Source: Kribbella pratensis
Lineage (GTDB): Bacteria; Actinomycetota; Actinomycetes; Propionibacteriales; Kribbellaceae
NCBI RefSeq assembly: GCF_004366075.1
Contig: NZ_SODU01000002.1
Span: forward strand, 1,240,758 to 1,304,757
Direction: 5' to 3'
Length of the DNA: 64,000 nucleotides
Shown here in pieces: positions 30,475-38,601 of the stretch; position 1 is the first letter of the stretch, and every line of letters begins with the position of its first letter. A program made the translations under genes and the position numbers. The notes beneath the pieces are model-generated. The model was not told where the DNA came from, made no database searches, and saw nothing but the letters and a program-made list of their open reading frames with translations.

Positions 30475-31179
30475 GTGAGGCATGGCTGGGAAGGCGTCGT
30501 GCTCAAGCTGTTCCGGGCGAAGGACTTCACCTTCACCGTGACCGGCGCCGAACAGGTCACCGAGCGCTACCGCCGCGTGCACTTCACCGACGGCGGTCTG
30601 CTGCAGACGCTCGGCGTCCACCCGACCATGTGGGTGCGGCTGTGGTTCGACAACGCAGGCAAGCCGCACCAGCGCGCGTACACGCTGGTCGATCCGGACG
30701 TCGGGGCCGGCACGTTCAGCCTGGAGTTCGCGCTGCACGACGGCTGTGCGAGCGACTGGTCCCGCAAGGCCGAGCCCGGCGACACCATCGAGGCGACGGT
30801 GCAGGGGACCGGGATCGACGTACCGGATCCGCTGCCGCCGCGGATGCTGGTGGTCGGCGACCCGGCCTCGCTGCCCGCGATCAACTCGCTGCTCGCCGTC
30901 GCCCCGAAGCTGCCGGCCACGATCTGGTTCGAGACCACACACGACTCCGACGACAAGCTCCCGTTCCGGATCGAGGACCACCACGACCTGCGGACGGTTC
31001 CGCGGCCGAAACTGGTCGAGCAGGTGAAGGCGGATCTCCAAGAGCTCGTCACCGCGGACACCTTCGTGTGGATCGCGTGCGACACCACGACCACGCGCGA
31101 ACTCACGTCGTACGTCCTCAAAGATCTCGCCGTCCCCAAGCATCGAGTGAAGTCCCTCGGCTACTGGAAGGCCGCGTAA
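30475..31179 (+). CDS. Siderophore-interacting protein (FAD-dependent ferric-siderophore reductase family)
   Basis: The 234-aa protein has an N-terminal FAD-binding beta-barrel with the flavin motif RAYTLVDPD (R-x-Y-T) and ALHDGCASDWSRKAEPGD. A C-terminal NAD(P)H-binding-like domain includes LVVGDPASLPAINSLL, WIACDTTTTRELTSYV and the terminal GYWKAA typical of the SIP/ViuB family. It reduces ferric siderophores in the cytosol to release iron. GGAGGT precedes the GTG at 30475. It shares the iron-box-containing intergenic region with the acylase fusion. Confidence 0.93.
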   Translation: MRHGWEGVVLKLFRAKDFTFTVTGAEQVTERYRRVHFTDGGLLQTLGVHPTMWVRLWFDNAGKPHQRAYTLVDPDVGAGTFSLEFALHDGCASDWSRKAEPGDTIEATVQGTGIDVPDPLPPRMLVVGDPASLPAINSLLAVAPKLPATIWFETTHDSDDKLPFRIEDHHDLRTVPRPKLVEQVKADLQELVTADTFVWIACDTTTTRELTSYVLKDLAVPKHRVKSLGYWKAA

Positions 31180-31189
31180 TCTGACACCC

Positions 31190-31642
31190 GTGATCACGCC
31201 GCTCGACCTGACCGACCGCGCTCTCGCCGAGCGAGTGCTGACGATCCAGCACGCCGCGTACGCCGTGGAGGCCGAGCTGATCGGCTTCGACGGCATCCCG
31301 CCGCTCGAGGAAGACCTCGACGGCCTGATGTCCTCGACCGAACTCTGGCTCGGCCGGTACGACGGAACACACCTCGTCGGCGCGGTCGCGTATGAGCTGC
31401 CGGACGACCGCACTGTCGAGATCTCCCGCCTGATCGTCGACCCCGCGCGCGCCCGCCGCGGGCACGGCCGAGCCCTCCTCGACCACCTCGACCGGATCGA
31501 ACCGCGACCGGTCAGCCTGGTCTCCACCGGCTCGGCCAACCTCCCGGCCGTCAACCTCTACAAGTCCCGCGGCTACGCGCCGGCCGGCGAGGTAGAAGTT
31601 GCCCCCGGCATCTACATTACGCAGTTCCGCCGCGCGTCCTGA
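31190..31642 (+). CDS. GNAT family N-acetyltransferase
   Basis: The 150-aa single-domain GNAT has an acetyl-CoA loop with V-D-P-A-R-A-R-R-G-H-G-R-A-L after the strand ISRLIV. The C-terminal NLYKSRGY is typical of motif B. The substrate is unknown. The GTG at 31190 is 10 bases after the SIP stop, so it is probably co-transcribed with SIP and may share its iron regulation. The 3' end overlaps the convergent TMEM175-like gene by 26 bases. Confidence 0.85.
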   Translation: MITPLDLTDRALAERVLTIQHAAYAVEAELIGFDGIPPLEEDLDGLMSSTELWLGRYDGTHLVGAVAYELPDDRTVEISRLIVDPARARRGHGRALLDHLDRIEPRPVSLVSTGSANLPAVNLYKSRGYAPAGEVEVAPGIYITQFRRAS

Positions 31643-32243
31643 CCTGCTCGAACCCGTAGTACAGCGCCAGCAGGAACACGAGCAGCAGGGTCAGCTGGGC
31701 GGAGACGAACGAGATGCCGATGCAGGCTCCGTAGATGACGGTGCCCAGCGAGTAGCGGATCAGCGACTTGCGCATCTCCGCCTTGGACATGTCGTGGTCG
31801 ACCAGGTGGTTGCGCAGCACGTACCACCAGATCAGGCTGAAGGCGATCGCCGCCAGCGTCAGGTTCGCGCTGTAGACGGCGGCCGCGACGTGCGCGTTGC
31901 TCGACTCGTCCTCGAGGTGCTCCGCGAACAGGCTGGTGGGGAACGGCAGCAGCGTCGCCCACAGCAGCAGCAACAGGTTGAGAAACATCAGCCCGCGGTC
32001 CGCGCGCTGGATCTGGCGGAACATCGAGTGGTGGTTGACCCACATGATGCCGAGGATCGCGAAGCTGGTCAGGTACGCCGCGAACTGCGGCCACTCGTGC
32101 AGCAGCGCCGGCCACAACCGCTCACCCTCCTCGAGCTCGGGGCTGCGGAGTTCGAGGACGAGGAGGGTGATCGCGATCGCGAAGACGCCGTCACTGAAAG
32201 CTTCGAGACGACTCGTCTCGGCAAGGTCGGACTGTGTGCTCAC
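31617..32243 (-). CDS. TMEM175 (DUF1211) family potassium channel-like membrane protein
   Basis: The 208-aa protein has the family signature RLEAFSDGVFAIAITLLVLE in TM1, in which the FSD motif lines the ion path in TMEM175 channels. About five further membrane segments follow (AAYLTSFAILGIMWVNHHS, FLNLLLLLWATLLPF and others). Prokaryotic members form potassium-permeable tetramers. The GTG at 32243 begins MSTQSDLAETSR. It lies 25 bases downstream of the arabinofuranosidase gene on the same strand, but no functional link is evident. Confidence 0.88.
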   Translation of the reverse strand: MSTQSDLAETSRLEAFSDGVFAIAITLLVLELRSPELEEGERLWPALLHEWPQFAAYLTSFAILGIMWVNHHSMFRQIQRADRGLMFLNLLLLLWATLLPFPTSLFAEHLEDESSNAHVAAAVYSANLTLAAIAFSLIWWYVLRNHLVDHDMSKAEMRKSLIRYSLGTVIYGACIGISFVSAQLTLLLVFLLALYYGFEQVRTRGGTA

Positions 32244-32268
32244 GGAGACACAGTCTGAGCCAGCGTCG

Positions 32269-33768
32269 TCAGTTCGTCGACAGAGAAAGCGCTGTCCAGC
32301 TGATCGCCGGTAGCGTAATCGTCAGTTTGCCGTCGACGAGCCGGGCGTCGGCCGGTTGGGGGGTGACGCGGTCCGGGTGGGCCGCGGTGTTCGTCGCCAG
32401 CCCGTCCTCGTCGTGCACGATCACCGCCTCGTCGACGGTCGTCACCCCGCTGCGGCTGACATCGACCGTGACCTCGATCGGACCGTCGGTCGACCGGTTG
32501 ACCGCGAAGACCGCGAGCTTGCCGTCGTCGTACGTCGCGACCGCGTCGACAGCGGACACCTCGCCGTACTTCGCCGTGGTCACCACGGGCGAATCGGTCT
32601 CGACGCGGAGCACCTGGCCGGCCGCGAGCCGGGACGTGATCGCGAACGGGTGGAACGTCGGCTGCCGCCAGGACGCGCCGCCGGGCTCGGTCATGATCGG
32701 TGCGATCACGTTCGCGAGCTGCGCGAGACAGGCCACACCGACCCGGTCGCTGTGCCGCAGCAACGAGATCAGAAGGTTGCCGACCACCACCGCATCGGTG
32801 ACGTTGTACTCGTCCTCGATCCGTCGCGGCGCCACCTCCCACTGATCGCCCGGTCCGTCGGTACGGCGGGAGCGTTCGCCGTACCAGACGTTCCACTCGT
32901 CGAACGAGATGCCGATCTTCTTGCTGCTCTTGAGCTCCGCTCCGACGTGGTCTGCGGTCGCCACCACGGACTCGATGAAGTGGTCCATGTCCACCGCGGA
33001 CGCCAGGAACGAGGCGGTGTCACCGTCGTCGTTGCCGTAGTACGCGTGGCACGAGATGTACTCGACGAACTCGTACGTCTCCCGCAGTACGTCGCGCTCC
33101 CAGGTCCCGAACAGCGGCATCTTCGACGACGACGAGCCGCACGCGACCAACTGCAGGTCCCGGTCGATCATCCGCATCGCCCGGGCGGTCTCCGCCGCGA
33201 GCCGCCCGTACTCCGTCGGGGTCTTGTGCCCGACCTGCCACGGGCCGTCCATTTCGTTGCCGAGGCACCACAACTTGATCCCGTACGGCGACGCGCCGTG
33301 CTGCTCGCGCAGGTCGGACAGCGTCGTACCGCCCGGATGGTTCGTGTACTCGAGCAGTTCGAGCGCCTCCTGGACACCGCGGGTCCCGAGGTTGATCGCC
33401 ATCATCGGCTCGACGCCGGCCTTGGCACACCAGCGGCTGAACTCGTCCAGCCCGAACTCGTTCGTCTCGACACTGTGCCAGGCGAGGTCGAGACGCCGGG
33501 GCCGGTCGGCGCGCGGGCCGACGCCGTCCTCCCAGCGGTAATTGGAAACGAAGTTTCCGCCGGGATAGCGGACCACGGAAACACCCAGCTCACGGGTCAG
33601 TTCCAGGACGTCCTTACGGAAACCGTCCTCGTCGGCGGTCGCGTGGCCGGGCTCGTAGATACCGGTGTAGACGCACCGGCCCATGTGCTCGACGAAGGTT
33701 CCGAAGGTTCGGCGATTCACGGGCGCGATCGTGAACGCGGGATCGATGGTCAGATTGGCAGCGGGCAC
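32269..33768 (-). CDS. abfA: Alpha-L-arabinofuranosidase, glycoside hydrolase family 51
   Basis: The 499-aa intracellular enzyme has no signal peptide. Family 51 landmarks are FGTFVEHMGRCVYTGIYEPG near the start, SVVRYPGGNFVSNYRWEDG, the acid/base Glu in WCLGNEMDGPW and the nucleophile Glu in ISFDEWNVWY. A beta-sandwich C-terminal domain ends ISWTALSLS. It releases arabinose from short arabino-oligosaccharides taken up by the transporter encoded just upstream. It lies 21 bases after the permease gene, so it is the last gene of the LacI-controlled operon. Confidence 0.95.
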   Translation of the reverse strand: MPAANLTIDPAFTIAPVNRRTFGTFVEHMGRCVYTGIYEPGHATADEDGFRKDVLELTRELGVSVVRYPGGNFVSNYRWEDGVGPRADRPRRLDLAWHSVETNEFGLDEFSRWCAKAGVEPMMAINLGTRGVQEALELLEYTNHPGGTTLSDLREQHGASPYGIKLWCLGNEMDGPWQVGHKTPTEYGRLAAETARAMRMIDRDLQLVACGSSSSKMPLFGTWERDVLRETYEFVEYISCHAYYGNDDGDTASFLASAVDMDHFIESVVATADHVGAELKSSKKIGISFDEWNVWYGERSRRTDGPGDQWEVAPRRIEDEYNVTDAVVVGNLLISLLRHSDRVGVACLAQLANVIAPIMTEPGGASWRQPTFHPFAITSRLAAGQVLRVETDSPVVTTAKYGEVSAVDAVATYDDGKLAVFAVNRSTDGPIEVTVDVSRSGVTTVDEAVIVHDEDGLATNTAAHPDRVTPQPADARLVDGKLTITLPAISWTALSLSTN

Positions 33769-33789
33769 CAGGTTGCTCCTGTCGTGTGG

Positions 33790-34656
33790 CTAGCCCTTGA
33801 TTCCCGCGTCACCCACACCGCGGACGACGTGGCGCTGGAACAAGGCGTAGACGATCAGCAAGGGAAGGCCGCCCAGCACGGCGGAGGCCATGATCTGGGC
33901 GTAGCGCAGGCCGTACGAGCCCTGCACGTTGGCGAGGCCGACCGGGATCGTCATCATTGACGGGTCGGTGGTCACGATGAAGGGCCAGAGGAAGTTGTTC
34001 CAGGCCCCGATGAAGGTGAAGATGCTGACGGCAACGAGGATCGGCCGCGACATCGGAACCATCACGCTCCAGACGATCCGCCGGCGGGACGCGCCGTCGA
34101 CCCGGGCGGCGTCCTCGTAGTCGCGGGAGATACCGTCGAAGAACTTCTTCAGTACGAACACCATCACCGGCGCGACCACCTGCGGCAGCACCATGCCCCA
34201 GTACGTGTCGACCAGGCCGAGCCCGGTCATCTCCTGGAACAACGGCACGATCAGCACCTGCGGCGGCACCAGGATGCCGGCGATGATCAGGCCGAACAGC
34301 ACCTTGCGCCCCGGGAACTTGGTCCGGGAGAAGCCGTACGCCGCCAGCACCGACACGACCAGCGTCAGCGTCGTCACGAGGACCGACACGATCGTGCTGT
34401 TGAAGAACCAGCGGATCAGGTCGCCCTGGTCGATCACGCTCCGGTAGGCGTCGGCGGTCGGCGCTTCCGGCAACCAGGTGATCGGAGCGCGGGTGGTCTC
34501 CGGCTCCGGCTTGAGTGAGGTGTCGAGGGCCCAGAGCAACGGAACGAGCCAGACGACGGCCAGGATCACCGCCCCGACGGCGCTCGCAGCTTTCGGGAAG
34601 GTCCAGCGCACTGGACGGCTGGACTTGGTGGCCGCAGGCAACGTAGCGGTTGTCAT
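33790..34656 (-). CDS. Carbohydrate ABC transporter permease (MalG/AraQ type)
   Basis: The 288-aa protein has six predicted transmembrane helices and the permease EAA loop YEDAARVDGASRRRIVWSVMVP, which docks the ATPase. FPGRKVLFGLIIAGILVPPQVLIVPLF is typical of the MalG subfamily. The ATG at 34656 has GGGAGG upstream and overlaps the stop of the partner permease by four bases (ATGA). No ATPase gene is present; like many actinobacterial CUT1 systems it probably uses a shared MsiK-type ATPase encoded elsewhere. Confidence 0.92.
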   Translation of the reverse strand: MTTATLPAATKSSRPVRWTFPKAASAVGAVILAVVWLVPLLWALDTSLKPEPETTRAPITWLPEAPTADAYRSVIDQGDLIRWFFNSTIVSVLVTTLTLVVSVLAAYGFSRTKFPGRKVLFGLIIAGILVPPQVLIVPLFQEMTGLGLVDTYWGMVLPQVVAPVMVFVLKKFFDGISRDYEDAARVDGASRRRIVWSVMVPMSRPILVAVSIFTFIGAWNNFLWPFIVTTDPSMMTIPVGLANVQGSYGLRYAQIMASAVLGGLPLLIVYALFQRHVVRGVGDAGIKG

Positions 34657-35594
34657 TCCGCCTCCCCTCGGCCTGAGAACAGTTTGAATTGGGCGACTGC
34701 GACGATCACGATGATCGCGAAGAACAGGTACGAGATCGCGGACGCGTAGCCGATCCGATAGCTGGTGAAGCCGGATTCGTAGATGTACTGGATGATCGGC
34801 CGGGTCGCGTAGTTCGGGCCGCCGTTGGTCATCAGGTAGATCTGGTCGAAGATCTTCAGCGACGCCACCAACTGCAGTACGACGATCAGCCCGGTGGTGC
34901 GGCTCAGCAACGGCAGCGTGATCCGGAACAGTTGCTGCCGGCCGTTCGCTCCGTCGATCTGGGCCGCCTCGTACACCTGGGCCGGAATCCCTTGCAGGGC
35001 GGCCAGATAGAGCAGGAAGTTGAACCCGACCGTCCACCAGACGGTCGTGATCACCACGGCGAGCATCGCCCGGTTCTCGGTGTTCAGCCAGTCGATCTCG
35101 GCGAACCCGCCGGCCGTCAGCAGGCCGTTCACCAGGCCGAACCCGGGCTGGTAGATCCACACCCAGATCAGCGTCACGACGGTGGCCGGCAGGACGAACG
35201 GAGCGAAGTACGAGAAGCGCAGCAGCCAGCCGAGCAAGCCTTTGCGGTTGGCGAGCAGCGCCATGATGAGCGCGATGATCACCAGCGGTGGCGTACTCAT
35301 CGCGGTGAAGACGAGGGTGTTCTTGAGCGACGACCAGACGGCCGGGTCGCCGAACAGGTCCTGCCAGTTCTGCAGGCCGAGGAACTCCTGCTTGACGCCG
35401 GCAAGGCTGGTGTTGAAGAAGCTGTTCCACAGGCCGGAGACGATCGGCCAGAGCATGAACAGCACGAACAGCAGCAGGAACGGAGCCACGAAGAACAGCC
35501 CGCCCCAGCGTTCCTTCCAGGGCTGTCCGGTCCCCGCCTTCGCCGCGGTCGGCGACGTACCGGGGGTGACGCGCGATGGTGTTTCTACGGCCAT
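34653..35594 (-). CDS. Carbohydrate ABC transporter permease (MalF/AraP type)
   Basis: The 313-aa protein has an N-terminal cytosolic Pro/Thr segment, then six transmembrane helices starting WGGLFFVAPFLLLFVLFML. The EAA loop is VYEAAQIDGANGRQQLFRIT. It forms the membrane channel with the downstream permease. The ATG at 35594 has a near-perfect AAGGAGGT ribosome-binding site. It follows the binding lipoprotein gene by 11 bases. Confidence 0.92.
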   Translation of the reverse strand: MAVETPSRVTPGTSPTAAKAGTGQPWKERWGGLFFVAPFLLLFVLFMLWPIVSGLWNSFFNTSLAGVKQEFLGLQNWQDLFGDPAVWSSLKNTLVFTAMSTPPLVIIALIMALLANRKGLLGWLLRFSYFAPFVLPATVVTLIWVWIYQPGFGLVNGLLTAGGFAEIDWLNTENRAMLAVVITTVWWTVGFNFLLYLAALQGIPAQVYEAAQIDGANGRQQLFRITLPLLSRTTGLIVVLQLVASLKIFDQIYLMTNGGPNYATRPIIQYIYESGFTSYRIGYASAISYLFFAIIVIVAVAQFKLFSGRGEAE

Positions 35595-35605
35595 GACCGA
35601 CCTCC

Positions 35606-36895
35606 TTAAACCGGTGACGGGGTGTCGAGGAGCTTCTGGGTGGCGGCCTTGAACTGCGCGAGCGCGGCCTTCGGCGTCGCCTGACCGGAGAAGACGCCGC
35701 TGAACGCCGCGGCGGCCTCGTTCTGCAGTTGCGCACCGGATCCGCTGAACCAGGCGTCCGGGTCGAACAGCACGTCCGGCGCGACGCTGCGGTACTCCGC
35801 TTGCGGCTTGAGGTTCAGGTACTCCTGACTCTTCGCCACGGGCTGGTATGCCGGAACGTGGCCACCGGCCGCCCATTCCGCGCTGTGCTTGAGCATCCAG
35901 GCGATGTACTCGACCGTCGCCTTCGTGTCGTCCTTGTTCCGGTTGCTCTGGTGCGGCAGCACGAACGTGTGCGCGTCACCGGCATACTTCGGTACGTCGT
36001 ACACGACCGGGAACGGCGCCATACTGAACGGCATCTTCGCGGTCTGGTACGTCGTGACTTCCCACTCCCCGTTGAAACTCAGGCCGGCCTCACCGTTGCT
36101 GAACTGCGCAACCAGGGCCGAGTAGTTGGACGACCGCGGCGTGAGCCCGTCGGCGGCGAGTTTCGCCATCAGGCTCAGGGCTTCCAGCGCCTTGGCGTCG
36201 TCGAGGATCAGCCGCGTGCCGGTCTCGTCGAAGAACTTTCCTTCGAGCTGTCCGTACAGCGTCCACCAGAGCCGCCAAGGGTTGGTGGTCTCGACCGAAG
36301 CGCCGAACTTGCCGGTCACGTCCTTGACCGCCTTCAGCATGTCGAAGAACGCGTCGACGCCTTTGACGGTCTTGATCTTGCCGTCCGCACCGAGGAGCCC
36401 GGCCTTCTTGCAGATCTCCGTGTTGTAGTAGAGGACGAACGGATGCGTGTCGAGCGGTACGGCGTACAGCTTGCCGTCGACGATCGCGCGGTTCCAGGAC
36501 GTCGGCAGGAAGTCCGACTCGGTGACGCCGGCATCGGCGAGCAGGTCCACCGGGATCGGGTCGAGCATCGTCGTCGGGCTGAAACCCTTCAGCCGGGACA
36601 GGTGCAGGGTCGCCACCTCGGGCGCCCGGCCACCGGCCGCCGACATCGCGAGCTTGGTGTAGAACGGCGGTCCCCAGGCGAGCGTGTGCGCCTCGAACGC
36701 GACGTCCGGGTGCTCGGCGACGTACTGCTGGTGGATCTGCAGCAGGCGGGCACCGTCGCCGCCGCCGAACAGGTTCCACTCGCGGACTTTGGGCTTGGAG
36801 CCGAGGGTGCCGCAACCGGTGAGGGCGAGAGCGCCGAGCAGGCCACCAAGTACTGCTCGACGCCCGGGACGGAACAGGGCGGGGTCAGGGGGCAT
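35606..36895 (-). CDS. Extracellular sugar-binding lipoprotein (family 1 solute-binding protein)
   Basis: The 429-aa protein has a lipoprotein signal peptide with a twin-arginine-like start (PGRRAVLGGLLGALALTGCG); the lipobox Cys is in LTGC. The mature part has the family 1 pattern: EWNLFGGGDGARL, DGKLYAVPLDTHPFVLYYN and FSNGEAGLSFNGEWEV. It captures the sugar, probably arabinose-containing oligosaccharides given the GH51 gene, and passes it to the two permeases. GGAGGA precedes the ATG at 36895. A tandem operator lies 31-55 bases upstream of the start. Confidence 0.92.
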   Translation of the reverse strand: MPPDPALFRPGRRAVLGGLLGALALTGCGTLGSKPKVREWNLFGGGDGARLLQIHQQYVAEHPDVAFEAHTLAWGPPFYTKLAMSAAGGRAPEVATLHLSRLKGFSPTTMLDPIPVDLLADAGVTESDFLPTSWNRAIVDGKLYAVPLDTHPFVLYYNTEICKKAGLLGADGKIKTVKGVDAFFDMLKAVKDVTGKFGASVETTNPWRLWWTLYGQLEGKFFDETGTRLILDDAKALEALSLMAKLAADGLTPRSSNYSALVAQFSNGEAGLSFNGEWEVTTYQTAKMPFSMAPFPVVYDVPKYAGDAHTFVLPHQSNRNKDDTKATVEYIAWMLKHSAEWAAGGHVPAYQPVAKSQEYLNLKPQAEYRSVAPDVLFDPDAWFSGSGAQLQNEAAAAFSGVFSGQATPKAALAQFKAATQKLLDTPSPV

Positions 36896-36925
36896 CTGTC
36901 CTCCAGGCGGAATGGAGCACCGATT

Positions 36926-36950
36926 TACATCGGTGTACTACATCGGTGTA
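36926..36950. promoter_or_regulatory. Tandem LacI-family operator upstream of the sugar transporter operon
   Basis: Two identical copies of TACATCGGTGTA (36926-36937 and 36939-36950) are separated by one base. Each is an imperfect palindrome with TACA/TGTA ends. They lie in the 101-bp gap between the LacI-type regulator gene and the binding-protein gene, where repression of transport and arabinofuranosidase expression is expected. Confidence 0.72.
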
Positions 36951-36996
36951 GAAGATCGCACGGGCCGTCTGGAGCCGTCAAGACCTCAGGGCTGCG

Positions 36997-38007
36997 TTAG
37001 TGGAGACCTAGCGTCGATTCGCGGGTGTGCAGCTCGTAGCGGGCGGCGATCTCCTCGTGGTCGGAGTCGTCGCCGGCCATCCGCCGGACCAGCAGGTCGA
37101 CGGCCTTCTTCGCGATCTCCGTGCGCCCCGGATCGACCGTGGTCAGGCTCGGCGTGCTGTAACTGGCCTCGTCGATGTTGTCGAAACCCGCCACCGCGAC
37201 GTCGTCCGGGACCCGGATGCCGTGCTGGGCGAGCACCCGCAGCGCGCCGAGCGCGAGGGTGTCGTTCAGGCCGAGGAGGGCGTCGAACTCCAGGCCCGAC
37301 GCGAGTAGTCGCTCGGTGGCCTCGGCTCCGGTCGAGCGGTGCCAGCGGCCGGCCGGAAACGCCAGCTCCTCCGGTACCGGGAGGCCGTGCGCGGAGAGGG
37401 TTTCGGCATACGCGCCGTACCGGATGGCCGCGGTGCCGACCTTCTCGCCGGGGTGGACGCCGAGGACCGCGATCCGCCGGCGTCCGAGGGTCAGCAGGTG
37501 CTCGACCACGGCCTTCGTGGCGGGGAAGTTGTCGATCATCACGTGGTCGACCGGGCTGTGGAAGATGCGCTCGCCGAGCAGCACCATCGGCGTGTTCACC
37601 TTCAGCTGATCGATGTCGTCCTGCCCGAGTCCGAGCGGGCTGTACAGCAGGCCGTCCACGAGGTGGCCGCGGGGCCGGTGCAGGACGGTCAGCTCGCGGT
37701 CGCGGTCCGCGCCGGTCTGCTCGATCATCACGGTCAGGCCGTGCTCGTCGGCCGCCTCGATCACCTGGTCGGCGAGTTCACCGAAGTACGGCAGGCTGAG
37801 TTCCGGGACGGCCAGCCCGATGACGCCGGTCCGGCCGGACTTGAGGTGCCGGGCGGAGAGGTTCATCCGGTAGCCGAGGGCATCGATCGCGGCGAGCACC
37901 TTGGTCCGGGTCTCCTCGCGGATGTACGGGTACCCGTTCATCACGTTCGAGACCGTCTTCGGGGACACGCCGGCCTTGCGCGCGACATCGCGCATCGTCA
38001 CCGCCAT
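36997..38007 (-). CDS. LacI family transcriptional regulator of the arabinoside operon
   Basis: The 336-aa protein has an N-terminal LacI helix-turn-helix (TMRDVARKAGVSPKTVSNVM) with hinge region GYRMNLSARHLKSGRTGVIG. A periplasmic-binding-like sensor domain includes VAVAGFDNIDEASYSTPSLT. The ATG at 38007 gives the standard MAVTMRDVA start; an in-frame GTG at 38034 has no ribosome-binding site. It is upstream of, and co-oriented with, the transporter and GH51 genes, and the tandem operator follows its stop. Release by an arabinose-type sugar is inferred from context. Confidence 0.92.
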   Translation of the reverse strand: MAVTMRDVARKAGVSPKTVSNVMNGYPYIREETRTKVLAAIDALGYRMNLSARHLKSGRTGVIGLAVPELSLPYFGELADQVIEAADEHGLTVMIEQTGADRDRELTVLHRPRGHLVDGLLYSPLGLGQDDIDQLKVNTPMVLLGERIFHSPVDHVMIDNFPATKAVVEHLLTLGRRRIAVLGVHPGEKVGTAAIRYGAYAETLSAHGLPVPEELAFPAGRWHRSTGAEATERLLASGLEFDALLGLNDTLALGALRVLAQHGIRVPDDVAVAGFDNIDEASYSTPSLTTVDPGRTEIAKKAVDLLVRRMAGDDSDHEEIAARYELHTRESTLGLH

Positions 38008-38071
38008 GGCGTCATCCCCATCATGAGCAGCCACGGTAATGCACCGGACCGGGACAAGCTGCCGGTTGCAA

Positions 38072-38089
38072 ATGACATGAGTGAGTCAT
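38072..38089. promoter_or_regulatory. Possible MarR operator
   Basis: ATGAC and GTCAT arms are separated by eight bases just before the MarR start. TGAGTCA and TGAATCA direct repeats run up to the ATG at 38101. An A/T-rich patch with such symmetry is unusual here, and autoregulation by the MarR protein is the likely use. Half-sites are short, so confidence is low. Confidence 0.4.
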
Positions 38090-38100
38090 ATGAATGAATC

Positions 38101-38601
38101 ATGTCCGAAGCGAACATCTGGGCCGCCTGGACCCTGCACAGCCATGACGCGCTGACAGCTGCCGTGGACCGGGTGACACCGCCGGGACTCGGGCCGCGCG
38201 ACCTCGCCGCGCTGACGCTGCTCGGCAGTCACGAAGGGTGTTCGGCCGATTGGTTGTTCGCCCGGATCGGCCTCACGCAGTCCGGCACCGTCCGGCTGAT
38301 CGATCGCCTCGAGAGCCTTGGGTACGTCGACCGCGCGCGCCGCGGGCGGGTGCTCGCGCTCGGACTGACCGAGGCGGGGCGCGGTCTGCTCGCGGCCTGG
38401 ACCGCCGCGCGGGATGCGGCGAGTGGAGAGGTGCTCGGCGCACTGGCGCCGGCCGAACGGCGGCAGTTGAACGAGCTGCTCTCGACGGCATTGCGCCGTA
38501 CCTCGCGGGCTCGCGATGCCGCGGACGTGACGTGCCGCTTCTGTGACTGGCCGGCCTGCGCGGCGTGTCCGGTGGACCAATCGGTGGGTGGATCGCCATG
38601 A
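38101..38601 (+). CDS. MarR family regulator with C-terminal cysteine cluster
   Basis: The 166-aa protein has a winged helix of MarR type (CSADWLFARIGLTQSGTVRLI as recognition region, RRGRVLALGLTEAG as wing). An unusual tail, C-R-F-C-D-W-P-A-C-A-A-C, has C-x2-C-x4-C-x2-C spacing and may bind metal or sense redox state. The start overlaps an A/T-rich palindromic region. The stop overlaps the MFS start by four bases (ATGA), so it probably controls that transporter. Confidence 0.88.
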   Translation: MSEANIWAAWTLHSHDALTAAVDRVTPPGLGPRDLAALTLLGSHEGCSADWLFARIGLTQSGTVRLIDRLESLGYVDRARRGRVLALGLTEAGRGLLAAWTAARDAASGEVLGALAPAERRQLNELLSTALRRTSRARDAADVTCRFCDWPACAACPVDQSVGGSP

